This document shows positions 9,820 through 20,700 of a DNA stretch of 64,000 nt, in pieces. Every line of letters starts with the position of its first letter. Position 1 is the first letter of the stretch. Made by a program: the position numbers and the translations under genes. The notes below the pieces were generated by a model that was not told where the DNA came from, did not search any database, and worked only from the letters and a program-made list of their open reading frames with translations. Source of the DNA: UBA8337 sp038143435 (GTDB taxonomy: Bacteria > Pseudomonadota > Alphaproteobacteria > RS24); assembly GCA_038143435.1 (NCBI GenBank), contig JAYQLX010000004.1, forward strand, positions 248,001 through 312,000, read 5' to 3'.

Positions 9820-10110
9820 GGTCGCCTCCTTGATGACACTCGCGTCAGAGAGGCTGATATATGCCATTGCAGCGGCTTTGGCAATCACTGAGATGCGGCC
9901 TGTGAAAGAATCACCCGAAAAGCCTGCACACCGGCCAATCGGATTCTCAACTGACTCTGAGCATTTTCCGGCATTGGCACGGCGGGCTATCTTAACCCCA
10001 TTGAATTAATTGTCAAATTTTAATCACCGGGATCTTTTTTCACGGCTTGACCGAGGCCCGTGCTTCTAATAGTTTCCCGTGAATTTGGCACGCAAAAAAA
10101 GGTTTCTTTC
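9820..10110. other. Intergenic region between YqeY and carA
   Basis: This divergent spacer should carry promoters for both genes. I can support one sigma-70-like promoter toward carA at 10047-10075 and a leader reading frame starting at 10111. The half next to YqeY shows no clear palindrome, repeat or RNA fold. Confidence 0.4.
10047..10075 (+). promoter_or_regulatory. Putative carAB promoter
   Basis: TTGACC at 10047-10052 and TAGTTT at 10070-10075 are separated by 17 bases, a reasonable sigma-70 arrangement although the -10 box matches only three or four consensus positions. Transcription would begin near 10082, some 30 bases before the leader frame and 136 bases before carA. Confidence 0.4.
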
Positions 10111-10218
10111 ATGGATGTTGTCATCATCCCCATCGCCTCGGTCGCAACAGCGGCAGAGGCATTTTTTTTGCCTGTTTTTTCCATCAGCAATTTATGCATT
10201 GAAGGAGTGAAGGCGTAA
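10111..10218 (+). CDS. Putative 35-residue leader peptide overlapping carA start
   Basis: An ATG at 10111 opens a 35-codon frame (start MDVVIIPIASVATAAEAF) that runs without interruption to TAA at 10216-10218, where the last A is the first base of the carA ATG (TAATG). This arrangement would couple carA translation to that of the leader. A weak AAAAAGG lies about 10 bases before the ATG. The codons include a TTTTTTTT tract and GGCA/TGCC complementary bases that could form a small hairpin. Leader-mediated control of carAB is known in Pseudomonas; whether this frame is translated here is unproven. The alternative is that it is simply an open stretch in a long 5' UTR. Confidence 0.4.
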   Translation: MDVVIIPIASVATAAEAFFLPVFSISNLCIEGVKA

Positions 10219-11381
10219 TGAGTGTTTGGACACCTCCCACCAAGACAGCTCTCTTATTGACCGCTTCCGGCGAGACATTCTACGGCTATGGTATTGGCGC
10301 AACCGGCCAAACAATTGGCGAAGTATGTTTCAACACTGCTATGACCGGATATCAGGAAATTCTTACCGACCCGTCCTATGCCGGTCAAATAGTCACCTTC
10401 ACCTTTCCCCATATCGGCAATGTCGGCACCAATGATGAAGATATTGAAACCTCAAACGGCAAAAACCCACAAGCCGCGCATGGGCTGATTATTCGCGAAG
10501 CGATTACCGAACCCGCCAATTACCGCAACACCAAGCATTTGAGCGATTGGCTGAGCGACAAAAACCTCATCGGCATTAGTGGCGTCGATACACGCTCCAT
10601 CACCGCTCATATTCGTGAGAACGGCATGTTTAACGCCATATTGGCGCATGCCCCTGACGGTCAATTTAATATTGAGGCGTTGCAGGCCGAACTGGCCGGT
10701 TTTGCCGGACTGGAAGGGGCTGATTTGGCAGGCAATGTCAGCAGTGCCGTTAATTATGACTGGGGCGAAGGCCGCTGGGCTTGGAATGACGGCTTTAGCG
10801 ATGGCGCTGAGGGCTTGCATGTGGTGGCACTTGATTATGGCGTGAAGAAAAACATTTTGCGTTGCCTGGTTGAAGCGGGCTGCCGCGTCTCGGTATTGCC
10901 CGCCAACAGTAAAGCCGATGATGTGCTGGCGCTCTCCCCCGATGGCATTTTTCTGTCCAACGGACCGGGCGATCCGGCCGCGACAGGTGATTATGCAGTC
11001 GGTGAAATCGAAACATTGGTAGCCAGCGGCAAGCCGGTTTTCGGCATTTGCCTCGGCCATCAAATGCTGGCGCGCGCGCTCGGCGCACAAACCGTCAAAA
11101 TGAAGCAAGGCCATCACGGGGCCAATCATCCGGTGAAAGATTTGACCACCGGCAAGGTGGAAATCACCTCGATGAATCACGGCTTCACGGTTGACCGCGA
11201 CAGCCTGCCCGAAACGGTAGAAGAAACCCATATCAGCTTGTTTGACGGCACGAATTGCGGCATTGCCCTGAAAGACAAGCCGGTCTTCTCGGTGCAATAT
11301 CACCCTGAAGCCTCGCCCGGGCCGCAAGACAGCCATTATCTTTTTGACCGCTTTGTAACCGCCATGCGGGGAGACGCCTGA
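10218..11381 (+). CDS. carA: Carbamoyl-phosphate synthase small subunit
   Basis: The glutaminase subunit that feeds ammonia to CarB for carbamoyl phosphate, the precursor of arginine and pyrimidines. It is complete at 387 residues. The class I amidotransferase triad is visible: Cys278 in GICLGHQ, His362 and Glu364 in YHPEASPGP. The N-terminal small-subunit domain contains GYQEILTDPSYAGQIV. GAAGGAG at 10201 is the ribosome-binding site. The stop overlaps the carB start (TGATG), so the two subunits are translationally coupled. Confidence 0.97.
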   Translation: MSVWTPPTKTALLLTASGETFYGYGIGATGQTIGEVCFNTAMTGYQEILTDPSYAGQIVTFTFPHIGNVGTNDEDIETSNGKNPQAAHGLIIREAITEPANYRNTKHLSDWLSDKNLIGISGVDTRSITAHIRENGMFNAILAHAPDGQFNIEALQAELAGFAGLEGADLAGNVSSAVNYDWGEGRWAWNDGFSDGAEGLHVVALDYGVKKNILRCLVEAGCRVSVLPANSKADDVLALSPDGIFLSNGPGDPAATGDYAVGEIETLVASGKPVFGICLGHQMLARALGAQTVKMKQGHHGANHPVKDLTTGKVEITSMNHGFTVDRDSLPETVEETHISLFDGTNCGIALKDKPVFSVQYHPEASPGPQDSHYLFDRFVTAMRGDA

Positions 11382-14300
11382 TGCCCAAACGCACCGACCT
11401 TTCCAGCATTATGATTATCGGCGCCGGGCCAATTGTTATCGGCCAAGCTTGCGAGTTTGACTATTCGGGCGCGCAAGCGTGTAAAGCACTGCGCGAAGAG
11501 GGCTATAAAGTCATCTTGGTCAATTCCAATCCGGCGACCATTATGACCGACCCTGAGCTGGCCGATGCCACTTATATCGAGCCGATTACCCCAGATATTG
11601 TCGCCAAAATTATAGAGAAAGAGCGCCCCGATGCGCTGCTGCCGACAATGGGCGGACAAACCGCGCTAAACACGGCCATATCATTGGCCGAAAACGGCAC
11701 GCTGGAAAAATTTGACGTGCAGCTTATCGGTGCCGACCTCGAAGCCATCAATAAGGCCGAAGACCGGCTTTTGTTTCGCGATGCGATGGATAAAATCGGC
11801 CTTTGAAAGCCCGCGCTCTTCAATCGCCCATACCATTGAGGAAGCGCTTGCAGGGCTGGAGAAAGTCGGCCTGCCGACCATTATCCGTCCGTCTTTCACG
11901 CTGGGCGGCACGGGTGGCGGCATTGCCTATAATAAGGAAGAGTTTCTCGCCATTGTTGAAAACGGCCTTGATGCCTCGCCGGTTACGGAAGTGCTGATTG
12001 AAGAAAGCGTGCTCGGCTGGAAAGAATATGAGATGGAAGTCGTCCGCGATAAGGCCGATAATTGCATCATTATTTGCTCGATTGAAAATGTTGACCCGAT
12101 GGGCGTGCATACAGGCGACAGCATCACTGTCGCCCCGGCCTTGACGCTGACCGATCGCGAATATCAAATCATGCGCAACGCCTCGATTGCCGTCTTGCGC
12201 GAAATCGGCGTTGAGACGGGCGGCTCCAATGTGCAATTTGCCGTCAATCCGAAAGATGGGCGGCTGGTCGTCATTGAGATGAACCCGCGTGTGTCGCGTT
12301 CTTCGGCTTTGGCATCGAAAGCGACCGGCTTCCCGATTGCCAAAATCGCCGCCAAGCTGGCCGTCGGCTATACGCTTGATGAATTGATGAATGACATTAC
12401 CGGCGTCACGCCTGCCAGTTTTGAGCCGACCATTGATTATGTCGTCACCAAAATTCCACGCTTTGCCTTTGAGAAATTCCCCGGAGCCGAACCGCTTTTG
12501 ACCACCGCCATGAAGTCGGTCGGCGAGGCCATGGCGATTGGCCGCAATTTCAAAGAGAGCTTGCAAAAAGCCCTGCGCTCTTTGGAAACCGGATTGACCG
12601 GCTTGAACGCGCCTGAAGATGCCCCCGACATCAGCACGGAAGAAGGTTTGGCCGATATGCGCGCCGCGCTGACGACCGCCACCCCGTCGCGTCTGCTTAT
12701 GGCCGCGCATGCATTGCGTCAGGGCATGAGCCAAGAAGATGTTTGCGGTCTGTCGCATTTCAGCCCGTGGTTCATTGAACAATTGAGCGAAATCATCGCC
12801 ACCGAGGCGAAAATTGCCGAGCACGGCCTGCCCGATAATGAGGAAGCCATGCGCGCCGTCAAAGCGATGGGCTTTGCCGATGCGCGACTGGCCGAGTTGA
12901 CCGACAGCAATGAAGACGCGGTGCGTGCCTCGCGGCAGGGCATGAATGTGCGCCCCTATTTCCGTCAAATCGACACTTGCGCGGCTGAGTTTGCTGCAGG
13001 CACGCCCTATCTTTATTCCAGCTATGATGCGCCGTCCGCCTTTGGTGGACAGCAAGAGGCCGAACCGAGCGACCGCAAAAAGGCGGTGATTTTGGGCGGT
13101 GGGCCGAACCGCATCGGGCAAGGCATTGAGTTTGACTATTGCTGCTGCCACGCGGCCTATGCGCTGGAAGATGCGGGCATTGAAAGCATTATGGTCAATT
13201 GCAATCCCGAAACCGTATCGACCGATTATGACACATCTGACCGGCTGTATTTTGAACCGCTGACGCAAGAAGACGTGCTGGAAATTCTCGGTCGCGAACA
13301 AGAGAACGGCAGCTTGGCCGGCGTCATTGTGCAATTTGGCGGGCAAACGCCGCTTAAATTATCGCAAGCGCTGGAAAAAGCAGGCATTCCCATTCTCGGC
13401 ACGGACCCCGATGCCATTGATTTGGCCGAAGACCGCGACCGCTTCAAAGATTTGCTGGAACGGCTTGAGCTGCGCCAACCCGATAATGGTATTGCCCGTT
13501 CGGCTGAAGAGGCGCGCGCCATTGCCGCCAATATCGGTTTCCCCGTGGTCATTCGCCCGTCCTATGTATTGGGTGGGCGCGCGATGGAAATTGTCGATAA
13601 TGATGCGCAACTTGAACGCTATATGCGCGAGGCGGTTGTCGTATCGGGCGACAGTCCGGTGCTGATTGACGGCTATTTGCGCGATGCGACCGAGCTTGAT
13701 GTCGATGTGTTGAGCGATGGCGATGAGGTGTTCGTCGCCGGTATTCTGGAGCATATTGAAGAAGGCCGGTGTGCATTCGGGCGATAGCGCTTGTTCCATG
13801 CCACCGCATTCGCTGTCACAAGAGATAATCGAAGAATTGAGCCGCCAAGCCACCGATATGGCCAAAGCGCTGAATGTGGTCGGGCTGATGAATGTGCAAT
13901 TTGCCGTGCAGGGTGAGACGATTTTCGTCATTGAAGTCAATCCACGTGCCAGCCGCACCGTGCCCTTTGTCGCCAAAGTGCTGGGCCAGCCGATTGCGCG
14001 CATTGCGGCGCGTCTGATGGCGGGTGCGCCGTTATCTGAGTTTGGCTTGAAAGCGCAAAGCTATGACCATATTGCGGTTAAGGAAAGCGTGTTTCCTTTT
14101 GCCCGTTTCCCCGGCGTTGATACGGTGTTGGGCCCGGAAATGCGCTCCACCGGCGAGGTGATGGGCTTGGATTTGGATTTTGCGACTGCTTTTGCCAAAA
14201 GCCAGCTTGGCAGCAGCACCATTTTGCCTGATAGCGGCACTGCCTTTATCTCTGTGCGCGAAAGCGACAAGCAACGCGCCATTGTGCCGGCCAAAAGACT

Positions 14301-14634
14301 GGAAGAATTGGGCTTCACTCTGATTGCCACGGGCGGCACGGCGGCGTTTTTGGCGCAAAACGGCGTGCAGGTAGAGCCCATTAATAAAGTGGCGGAAGGT
14401 CGCCCCCATATTGTCGATGCCATTAAAAACGGTGAAGTGCAGTTGGTCGTCAATACGACAGAGGGCGAGAAATCGCTGGCCGACAGTAAATCCATTCGCC
14501 GCACCACACTGGAAATGAAAGTGCCCTATTACACCACTTTGGCCGGTGCCGAAGCGGCGGTAGCGGCGATTGCCGCTTTGGGAACAGAGGAATTGACCGT
14601 CACCAGCCTGCAGGATTATGCAGCGCGTCTGTAA
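11381..14634 (+). CDS. carB: Carbamoyl-phosphate synthase large subunit, two frameshifts
   Basis: The large subunit binds ATP twice and makes carbamoyl phosphate from bicarbonate and the ammonia delivered by CarA. Both ATP-grasp halves are present, with NPRVSRSSALASKATG in the first and NPRASRTVPFVAKVLG in the second, and a C-terminal MGS-like allosteric domain (LIATGGTAAFL). Two single-base insertions break the frame: one in CCTTTGAAAG near 11803 (KIGLESPRSS is restored by dropping a T) and one in GAAGGCCGG near 13763 (EEAGVHSGDSACS is restored by dropping a G). The span minus two bases is exactly 1084 codons. greA follows. Confidence 0.95.
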
Positions 14635-14673
14635 AAATCATTATCGGTAAGCAAAAAACTTGCCAATTTCATC

Positions 14674-14710
14674 AGTTTTGTGAAAACTAAAATTCTGCTC
14701 ACTTCTGAGC
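14674..14710 (+). other. Two small hairpins before greA
   Basis: AGTTTT-GTG-AAAACT occupies 14674-14688 and GCTCA-CTTC-TGAGC occupies 14697-14710. The second ends directly at the greA ribosome-binding site GGGGAGGA. Neither is followed by a U-tract. They could shape greA translation or mark processing of a carAB-greA transcript. Confidence 0.35.
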
Positions 14711-14722
14711 GGGGAGGATTGC

Positions 14723-15196
14723 ATGGAAACCGTGCCAATGACATCCGGCGGTTATGAAGCGCTGGACACTGAATTAAAGCGTCTGAAAGGGCCTGAGCGG
14801 CAGCGCATCATTAAGGCCATTTCAGAAGCGCGCGCGCATGGTGATTTGTCGGAAAACGCCGAATATCACGCCGCCAAAGAACAACAGAGCCACAATGAAG
14901 GCCGCATTATGGAGCTGGAAGACATGATCAATCGCGCCGATGTGATTGATGTCGCCAGCCTGACCGGCAAGGATGTGAAATTCGGTGCCACGGTGAAACT
15001 GGTCGATGAAGACACGGATGCCGAAGTAACCTATCAAATTGTCGGCGATTTCGAGGCCGACCTCGAACAGCGCAAGATTTCCATTTCTTCCCCGATTGCC
15101 CGTGCGCTTATCGGCAAAAGTGTCGGCGACAGTGTTGAAGTCAACACGCCGGGCGGCGGTAAATCATACGAAATATTGGGCGTGAAGTTTAAGTAG
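14723..15196 (+). CDS. greA: Transcription elongation factor GreA
   Basis: GreA enters the secondary channel of stalled, backtracked RNA polymerase and stimulates transcript cleavage. The 157-residue protein has the N-terminal coiled coil with the acidic tip in HGDLSENAEYHAAKE and the C-terminal globular domain ending in SYEILGVKFK. GGGGAGGA at 14711 is the ribosome-binding site. The carAB-greA order is frequent in alphaproteobacteria. The last 8 bases overlap the end of the convergent Lrp-type gene. Confidence 0.96.
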   Translation: METVPMTSGGYEALDTELKRLKGPERQRIIKAISEARAHGDLSENAEYHAAKEQQSHNEGRIMELEDMINRADVIDVASLTGKDVKFGATVKLVDEDTDAEVTYQIVGDFEADLEQRKISISSPIARALIGKSVGDSVEVNTPGGGKSYEILGVKFK

Positions 15197-15683
15197 CTTC
15201 CCCAATCGACTCTCCGGCGATGGGAAGTGCCGTGCGGCCCTTCGAGCGACGAATGGTCAGTGAGGTGCGCACATTGGCGACATTGGGTGCCGGTGTCAGT
15301 TTTTTGGTGAGAAACTCCTGGAAGCTTTCCAAATCGGGCGCGATGCATTTCAAAATGAAATCAATCTCGCCGTTCAGCATGTGGCATTCCAGCACTTCCG
15401 GCCAATAGGCGACGCGCTTTTCAAAGGCTTGCAGGTCATTTTCGGCTTGGCTTTCCAGCCCGACCATGGCGAAGACAGTAACGCCCAACCCCAACATTTG
15501 GGCGTCCAGCTCGGCAAAATAACCGGTAATGAAACCGGCCTTTTCCAGCGCGCGCACGCGGCGCAGACAAGGCGGTGCCGAAATACCGGCCTGGCGCGCC
15601 AATTCAACATTGGTCACGCGCCCATCAGTCTGCAGAATGCGCAGAATTTTGAGGTCAATATCGTCAAGACGCGGCTTTTTCAT
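15189..15683 (-). CDS. Lrp/AsnC family transcriptional regulator
   Basis: A 164-residue DNA-binding regulator that senses amino acids or related ligands. The N-terminal winged helix-turn-helix covers LDDIDLKILRILQ to LEKAGFITGY, with the recognition helix in ISAPPCLRRVRALE. The C-terminal RAM ligand-binding domain spans roughly residues 65-145 and includes ECHMLNGEIDFILKC. The start at 15683 begins the canonical first helix; no strong ribosome-binding site is visible. It is divergent from the ELM1-like gene (about 90 bp spacer) and convergent with greA. The target is unknown. Confidence 0.92.
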   Translation of the reverse strand: MKKPRLDDIDLKILRILQTDGRVTNVELARQAGISAPPCLRRVRALEKAGFITGYFAELDAQMLGLGVTVFAMVGLESQAENDLQAFEKRVAYWPEVLECHMLNGEIDFILKCIAPDLESFQEFLTKKLTPAPNVANVRTSLTIRRSKGRTALPIAGESIGEAT

Positions 15684-15774
15684 GGTGCAAACACCGTTTT
15701 TGCTTTCTGAAACCCGATTGGCAGGTAATAATAATACTCGTTTTTGAAATAAATGGAACAGGGACTGGGCAGAT

Positions 15775-16724
15775 TTGACCAAGATTTGGGGCATAACCGG
15801 TGGACGGCGCGGCAATGATGTTCTGGTGGAAGGCGTTGCCACCGCTCTCGGCGGTCCATTTCGCCTCATCCATACTGATTTATCGCCCCCTATAAATGGC
15901 TTGCCCCCTATCGTTTGGCCGAGCGCGCCGCGACCAAAGCCCCGCAAATAGCCCCGCCATTTCCCGATATGGTGATTGCCAGCGGTCGCCAAGCCGTGCC
16001 GCATGCGCGCTTTATCAAACGCGCTTCGCGCGGTGGGGTGTTTACGGTTTTTCTGCAAGACCCGATTGTCAGCCCGCGCCATTTTGATTTTGTCTGGGCC
16101 CCGGCACATGACCGATGCGCGGGCGCGATGAGCACAATTTTATCCCCGCATGGCATGACGCAAGACATATTGCAGACCGCCGCCGACAAAATGAAGGCGC
16201 GGCTGTTACCCAACACGGTGCGCGGCAAGAAAATTGCCGTGCTGATCGGTGGGCCCAATAGCGTCTATCCATTCGCGGCTGATGAAATGCAAAAACTGGC
16301 TGATGGTTTGGCGGCGTTGGCCAAACAAGGACATTATCTGATGATAACCCTGTCGCGCCGCTCACCCGATGCTTATGCCGAAAAGCTGCGCGCAGCCCTG
16401 CCCGATGGCAGCTATTTCCTCTGGGACAATCAGGGCGACAACCCCTATCACGCGATGCTGGGGCTGGCCGAGCAGATTATTGTCACCGCCGATTCCGTCA
16501 ATATGGTCGGTGAAGCCTGCCTGCCCGGCGTGCCGGTGCAAGTGTTTCAACTGCGCGGCGGCTCGGCCAAGTTTAATCGCTTTCATGATGCGCTGATGGA
16601 CGCTGACATTCCCCGCCCGGTTGACGGGGCGCTGGAAAACTGGTCGACACAATCGCATAATCCGACACAAGAGATTGCGGCCGCCATTGAAACCGCTTAT
16701 GCGGCGCATAAAACCTCTGAATAA
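15775..16724 (+). CDS. ELM1-like protein (DUF1022), frameshifted
   Basis: A member of the family named after the plant mitochondrial fission factor ELM1, widespread in alphaproteobacteria and built like a nucleotide-sugar transferase fold; its bacterial function is unknown. TTG at 15775 opens TKIWGITGGRRGNDVLVEGV, and the later part contains VLIGGPNSVYPF, TLSRRSPDAY and NPYHAMLGLAEQIIVTADS. The frame breaks at CCCCC near 15887-15891: one more C gives LSPPYKWLAPYRLAER. Repaired length is 316 residues. trxB follows 77 bases downstream. Confidence 0.8.
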
Positions 16725-16801
16725 GATGCACCTGTGGCAAGCTGGCCTCTTGGGATTTGCGGAATCGTCCCTACATTAAGGGCAAGATTTTGGAGAGTGC
16801 T

Positions 16802-17767
16802 ATGAGCGACGCCAAACACGCGAAAATGTTGATTATCGGTTCCGGCCCTGCCGGCTATACCGCCGCCATTTATGCCGCCCGCGCCATGCTGGAACCGGTG
16901 CTGGTGCGCGGCATTCAACCGGGCGGACAATTGACCATTACCACAGATGTCGAAAACTATCCGGGCTTTGCCGAAGCCGTGCAAGGGCCCTGGCTGATGG
17001 AACAAATGGAAGCGCAAGCCGCCAATGTCGGCACACAAATTGTTTCCGACATCATCACCGAGGTGGATTTGAGCGTGCGCCCCTTCGCCGCCAAAGGCGA
17101 TAGCGGCCAGACCTTCACCGCCGATACGGTGGTGATTGCCACCGGCGCACAAGCCAAATGGCTGGGCCTGCCCTCGGAAGACAAGTTTCAAGGCTTTGGC
17201 GTGTCGGCCTGTGCCACATGCGACGGGTTTTTCTATCGCAATAAAAAAGTGCTGGTTGTCGGCGGTGGCAATACCGCCGTGGAAGAGGCTTTGTTCCTGA
17301 CCAATTTTGCCAGCGAAGTGACGCTGGTGCATCGGCGCGATGCGCTGCGCTGCGAGAAAATTCTCGAACAGCGTTTGCTGGCGCATGAGAAAATCAATGT
17401 GCTGTGGGACAGCGCGATTGATGAAATTCTCGGTGATGAAAACCCGCTCGGCGTCACCGGCGCGCGCATTAAAAACACCAAGACCGGCGAGACGCATGAG
17501 GTGGAAGCCGACGGCGTTTTCATCGCCATTGGCCACGCGCCCTCGACCGAATTATTCGCCGCGCAGCTGGAAACCAAAACGGGCGGCTATCTCATCACGG
17601 ATGACAATTCCACCGCCACTTCCATACCGGGCGTTTATGCCGCGGGAGATGTGACCGATGATATTTACCGCCAAGCGGTCACCGCCGCCGGCATGGGCTG
17701 CATGGCGGCACTGGAAGCGGAAAAATATCTCGCTGAAATGGAAGCCGAGAAGCAAGCTGCGGAGTAA
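16802..17767 (+). CDS. trxB: Thioredoxin reductase
   Basis: A cytoplasmic FAD enzyme that passes electrons from NADPH to thioredoxin. The 321-residue protein has the FAD-binding GSGPAGYTAAIYAARA near the N-terminus, the redox-active Cys137-Ala-Thr-Cys140, the NADPH-binding VVGGGNTAVEEALFL, and GVYAAGDVTDDIYRQAVTAA near the end. The start at 16802 follows GGAGAGTGCT; an in-frame ATG at 16757 lacks a ribosome-binding site and adds residues outside the family domain. It is convergent with dnaE2, with 17 bases between the stop codons. Confidence 0.96.
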   Translation: MSDAKHAKMLIIGSGPAGYTAAIYAARAMLEPVLVRGIQPGGQLTITTDVENYPGFAEAVQGPWLMEQMEAQAANVGTQIVSDIITEVDLSVRPFAAKGDSGQTFTADTVVIATGAQAKWLGLPSEDKFQGFGVSACATCDGFFYRNKKVLVVGGGNTAVEEALFLTNFASEVTLVHRRDALRCEKILEQRLLAHEKINVLWDSAIDEILGDENPLGVTGARIKNTKTGETHEVEADGVFIAIGHAPSTELFAAQLETKTGGYLITDDNSTATSIPGVYAAGDVTDDIYRQAVTAAGMGCMAALEAEKYLAEMEAEKQAAE

Positions 17768-17784
17768 TCATCCCCTCACTCCCT

Positions 17785-20700
17785 TCACTCCCCTCGCCAG
17801 GCCATTTCACGCGGCGTTTTACGACCGGTTTGGCGTTTCGGGCGCAAAACTTTCGGCAGATGGGCGGTTGAGTCCATGCCATGCTGAGCGGTCAGCTGCA
17901 ACAAGGAAGATGAGATATCGTGCAGCCGCTCGGCCACCACATGCACGACAATGCCGCTTCTTTGCACGCGGCCTTCAATGCGCATCAGCCGCGCGCCAAT
18001 GGTGATGCGGCGATAGCGTTCAAAGCGGTCGGGCCAAACGACAATATTGCCGGTGCCGGTTTCATCTTCCAGCGTCAAAAACACCACGCCTTTGGCACTG
18101 CCCGGACGCTGGCGACAAATCACCAAACCGGCAATGGTGATGCGTTTGCCATTGGGGGCATTTTGCAAGCTTGAAAGCGGCTGTACATGCTGCGCCGCCA
18201 GCCTGTCGCGCAAAAACGCCATGGGGTGGTTTTTCAGCGACAATCGTAAAGCGGCATAATCTTCCAGCACTTCCATGCCGGGCGGCAAAGCGGGCAGCGC
18301 AGCGTGTTCATCTTCGACCACGGCAGGCGATACGCCCTGCCCGTCAAACAGCGGCAAGGCGGGCGCTTTGCTTTCCGGTGCCAGCGCGCGCACCGCCCAT
18401 AAGGCTTGGCGGCGCGTCAGGCCAAGCGCAGCAAAGGCATCGGCGCGCGCCAAACGCTCCAATGTCGCCACGCCAATGGCGGCGCGTGCCGCGCAATCGG
18501 CGACGCTGTCAAACGCCCCGCCTTGATGACGCGCCGCGACCAGTGCCTCGGCATCGGCTTTCAGCAGACCGCTGATTTGGTTGAAGCCGAGCCGCAAGGC
18601 GATGGTCTCACCGGTATTTTCCAAATCAGCCTCAGCATCTGAGGCGTTAATGCACACCGGCAAAGCGGTGACGCCCTGCCGCTTGGCTTCGGCGACCAAT
18701 TGCGCGGGGGCGTAAAAGCCCATGGGCTGGCTGTTGATGAGGGCAGCACAAAAAGCGGCGGGGTAATGATGTTTGAGCCAAGCCGAGACATAGACCAGTA
18801 ACGCGAAACTGGCGGCGTGGCTTTCGGGAAAACCATATTCGCCAAAACCTTCAATTTGTTTGAAGCAGCGCTCGGCAAAATCGCGCTCATAGCCACGCGC
18901 CACCATGCCATCGACAAGGCGCAACCCGAACTCATGAATAATGCCGGTTTTGCGAAAGGTCGCCATAGCGCGGCGCAAGCGGTCGGCCTCGGCGGGGGTA
19001 AAGCCTGCCGCAACAATGGCAATGCGCATGGCTTGCTCTTGAAACAATGGCACGCCCAGCGTCTTGCCCAGCACTTCTTCCAATTCCTGCGACGGAAAGG
19101 CGACCGGCTCCTCGCCATTGCGGCGGCGCAAATAGGGATGCACCATATCGCCCTGTATCGGGCCGGGGCGGACAATCGCCACTTCGACCACCAAATCGTA
19201 AAAGTCACGCGGCTTCAGGCGCGGCAGCATGTTCATTTGCGCACGGCTTTCAACCTGAAAAACACCGATGGATTCGGCGCGGCACAACATGTCATAAACC
19301 GCGCTATCCTCCGGCGGCACATCGGCCAGCTCAAAAACCTTGCCGTGATGCGCCGCGATAAGGTCAAAGCTGCGGCGTATCGCCGACAGCATGCCGAGCG
19401 CCAGCACATCGATTTTCAACATGCCGAGCGCGTCCAAATCGTCTTTATCCCATTCGATGAAGGTGCGGTCATCCATCGCCGCATTGCCGATCGGCACCAG
19501 CGTATCCAGCCGCTCATTGGTAATCACAAAACCGCCAACATGTTGCGACAGATGGCGCGGAAAACCGATAAGCTGACCGGCCAGCGCCAAAGTAGCAGCA
19601 ATGCCCGGCGTGTCCGGGTCAAGCCCCGCCTCAATGACATGTTCACGCGGCGGCGGCTTGCCACCGCCACCCCAATTCAGGGCCAGCAGCGCGCTGGCAA
19701 CATCGCCCGACAGCCCCATGACTTTCGCCACTTCACGCACCGCTGAGCGTGACCGATAGGTGATGACGGTGGCGGCGATACCGGCGCGTTCGCGACCGTA
19801 TTTCTCGTAAATATATTGGATGATTTCTTCGCGCCGCTCATGCTCGAAATCAATATCAATATCGGGCGGCTCATTGCGCTCGGCCGAGATGAAACGCTCA
19901 AACAATAAATCAAGACGGCTCGGGTCAACTGCGGTAATGCCGATGCAATAACACACGGCAGAATTGGCGGCACTACCGCGCCCCTGACACAAAATGCGTT
20001 TGGAGCGCGCAAAGCGCACCAAATCATGCACGGTCAGAAAATAGGGGGCGTAATTCAAATCCTTGATGAGTGCCAATTCATGGCGTATCAGCCCGTCGAG
20101 TTTGTCAGGCACACCATCGGGAAACCGCGCATGCGCCCCGTCCCAAGCCAGCTTTTCCAAAAGCTCCTGCGGGGTGAGCACGGGGTCAAACGCATCTTCA
20201 GGATATTGATAGGCCAGCTCATCGAGCGAGAAATCACACGCCGCCAAGAGCTTTTCAATATTGGCCAGCGCTTGCGGATAATCGGCGAATAAACGCTGCG
20301 CCTCGGCCACCGGCTTCATATGCCGCTCAGCATTGCCGGCGAGGCGATAGCCCGCCGCATCAAGCCGCACATGCTGGCGAATACAGGCCACGACATCCTG
20401 CAAAGGTCGCCGTTCGGGCGCGTGATAAAACGGGTCGAAACTGGCCAGTACGGATGCGCCGGCCCAATCGGCCAGCGCCGCAATATCACGAAAACGCGCT
20501 TTGTCATCAGCCCCGTAAAGCGGCACCAAAAGCGCATAGACATGGCGCGTCGCGGCGGCTAATTGCGCCAGCTTTTCACCGAATATCGGTTCCAATCGGG
20601 GCGGCGGCACAGCCAACCAGCACAAGGCCGCATGGCGCGCCAAACCCAACACATCATCGATTGTGAGCAGGCATTCGCCCTTGCGGCCACGCCGATTGGC

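Noticed and set aside
10452..11336. Open frame on the minus strand opposite carA
   Set aside because: Antisense shadow of a complete, conserved carA gene.
11820..13346. Long open frame on the minus strand opposite carB (over 500 codons)
   Set aside because: It is the antisense shadow of a conserved carB region, with no ribosome-binding site and a composition rich in His, Gln and Arg that matches no family.
11381..14634. carB as three separate genes
   Set aside because: The three pieces join into one family-length protein when two single bases are dropped, and the breaks lie inside conserved ATP-grasp segments.
18817..19746. Open frame on the plus strand opposite dnaE2
   Set aside because: Antisense of the conserved polymerase core; no family resemblance.
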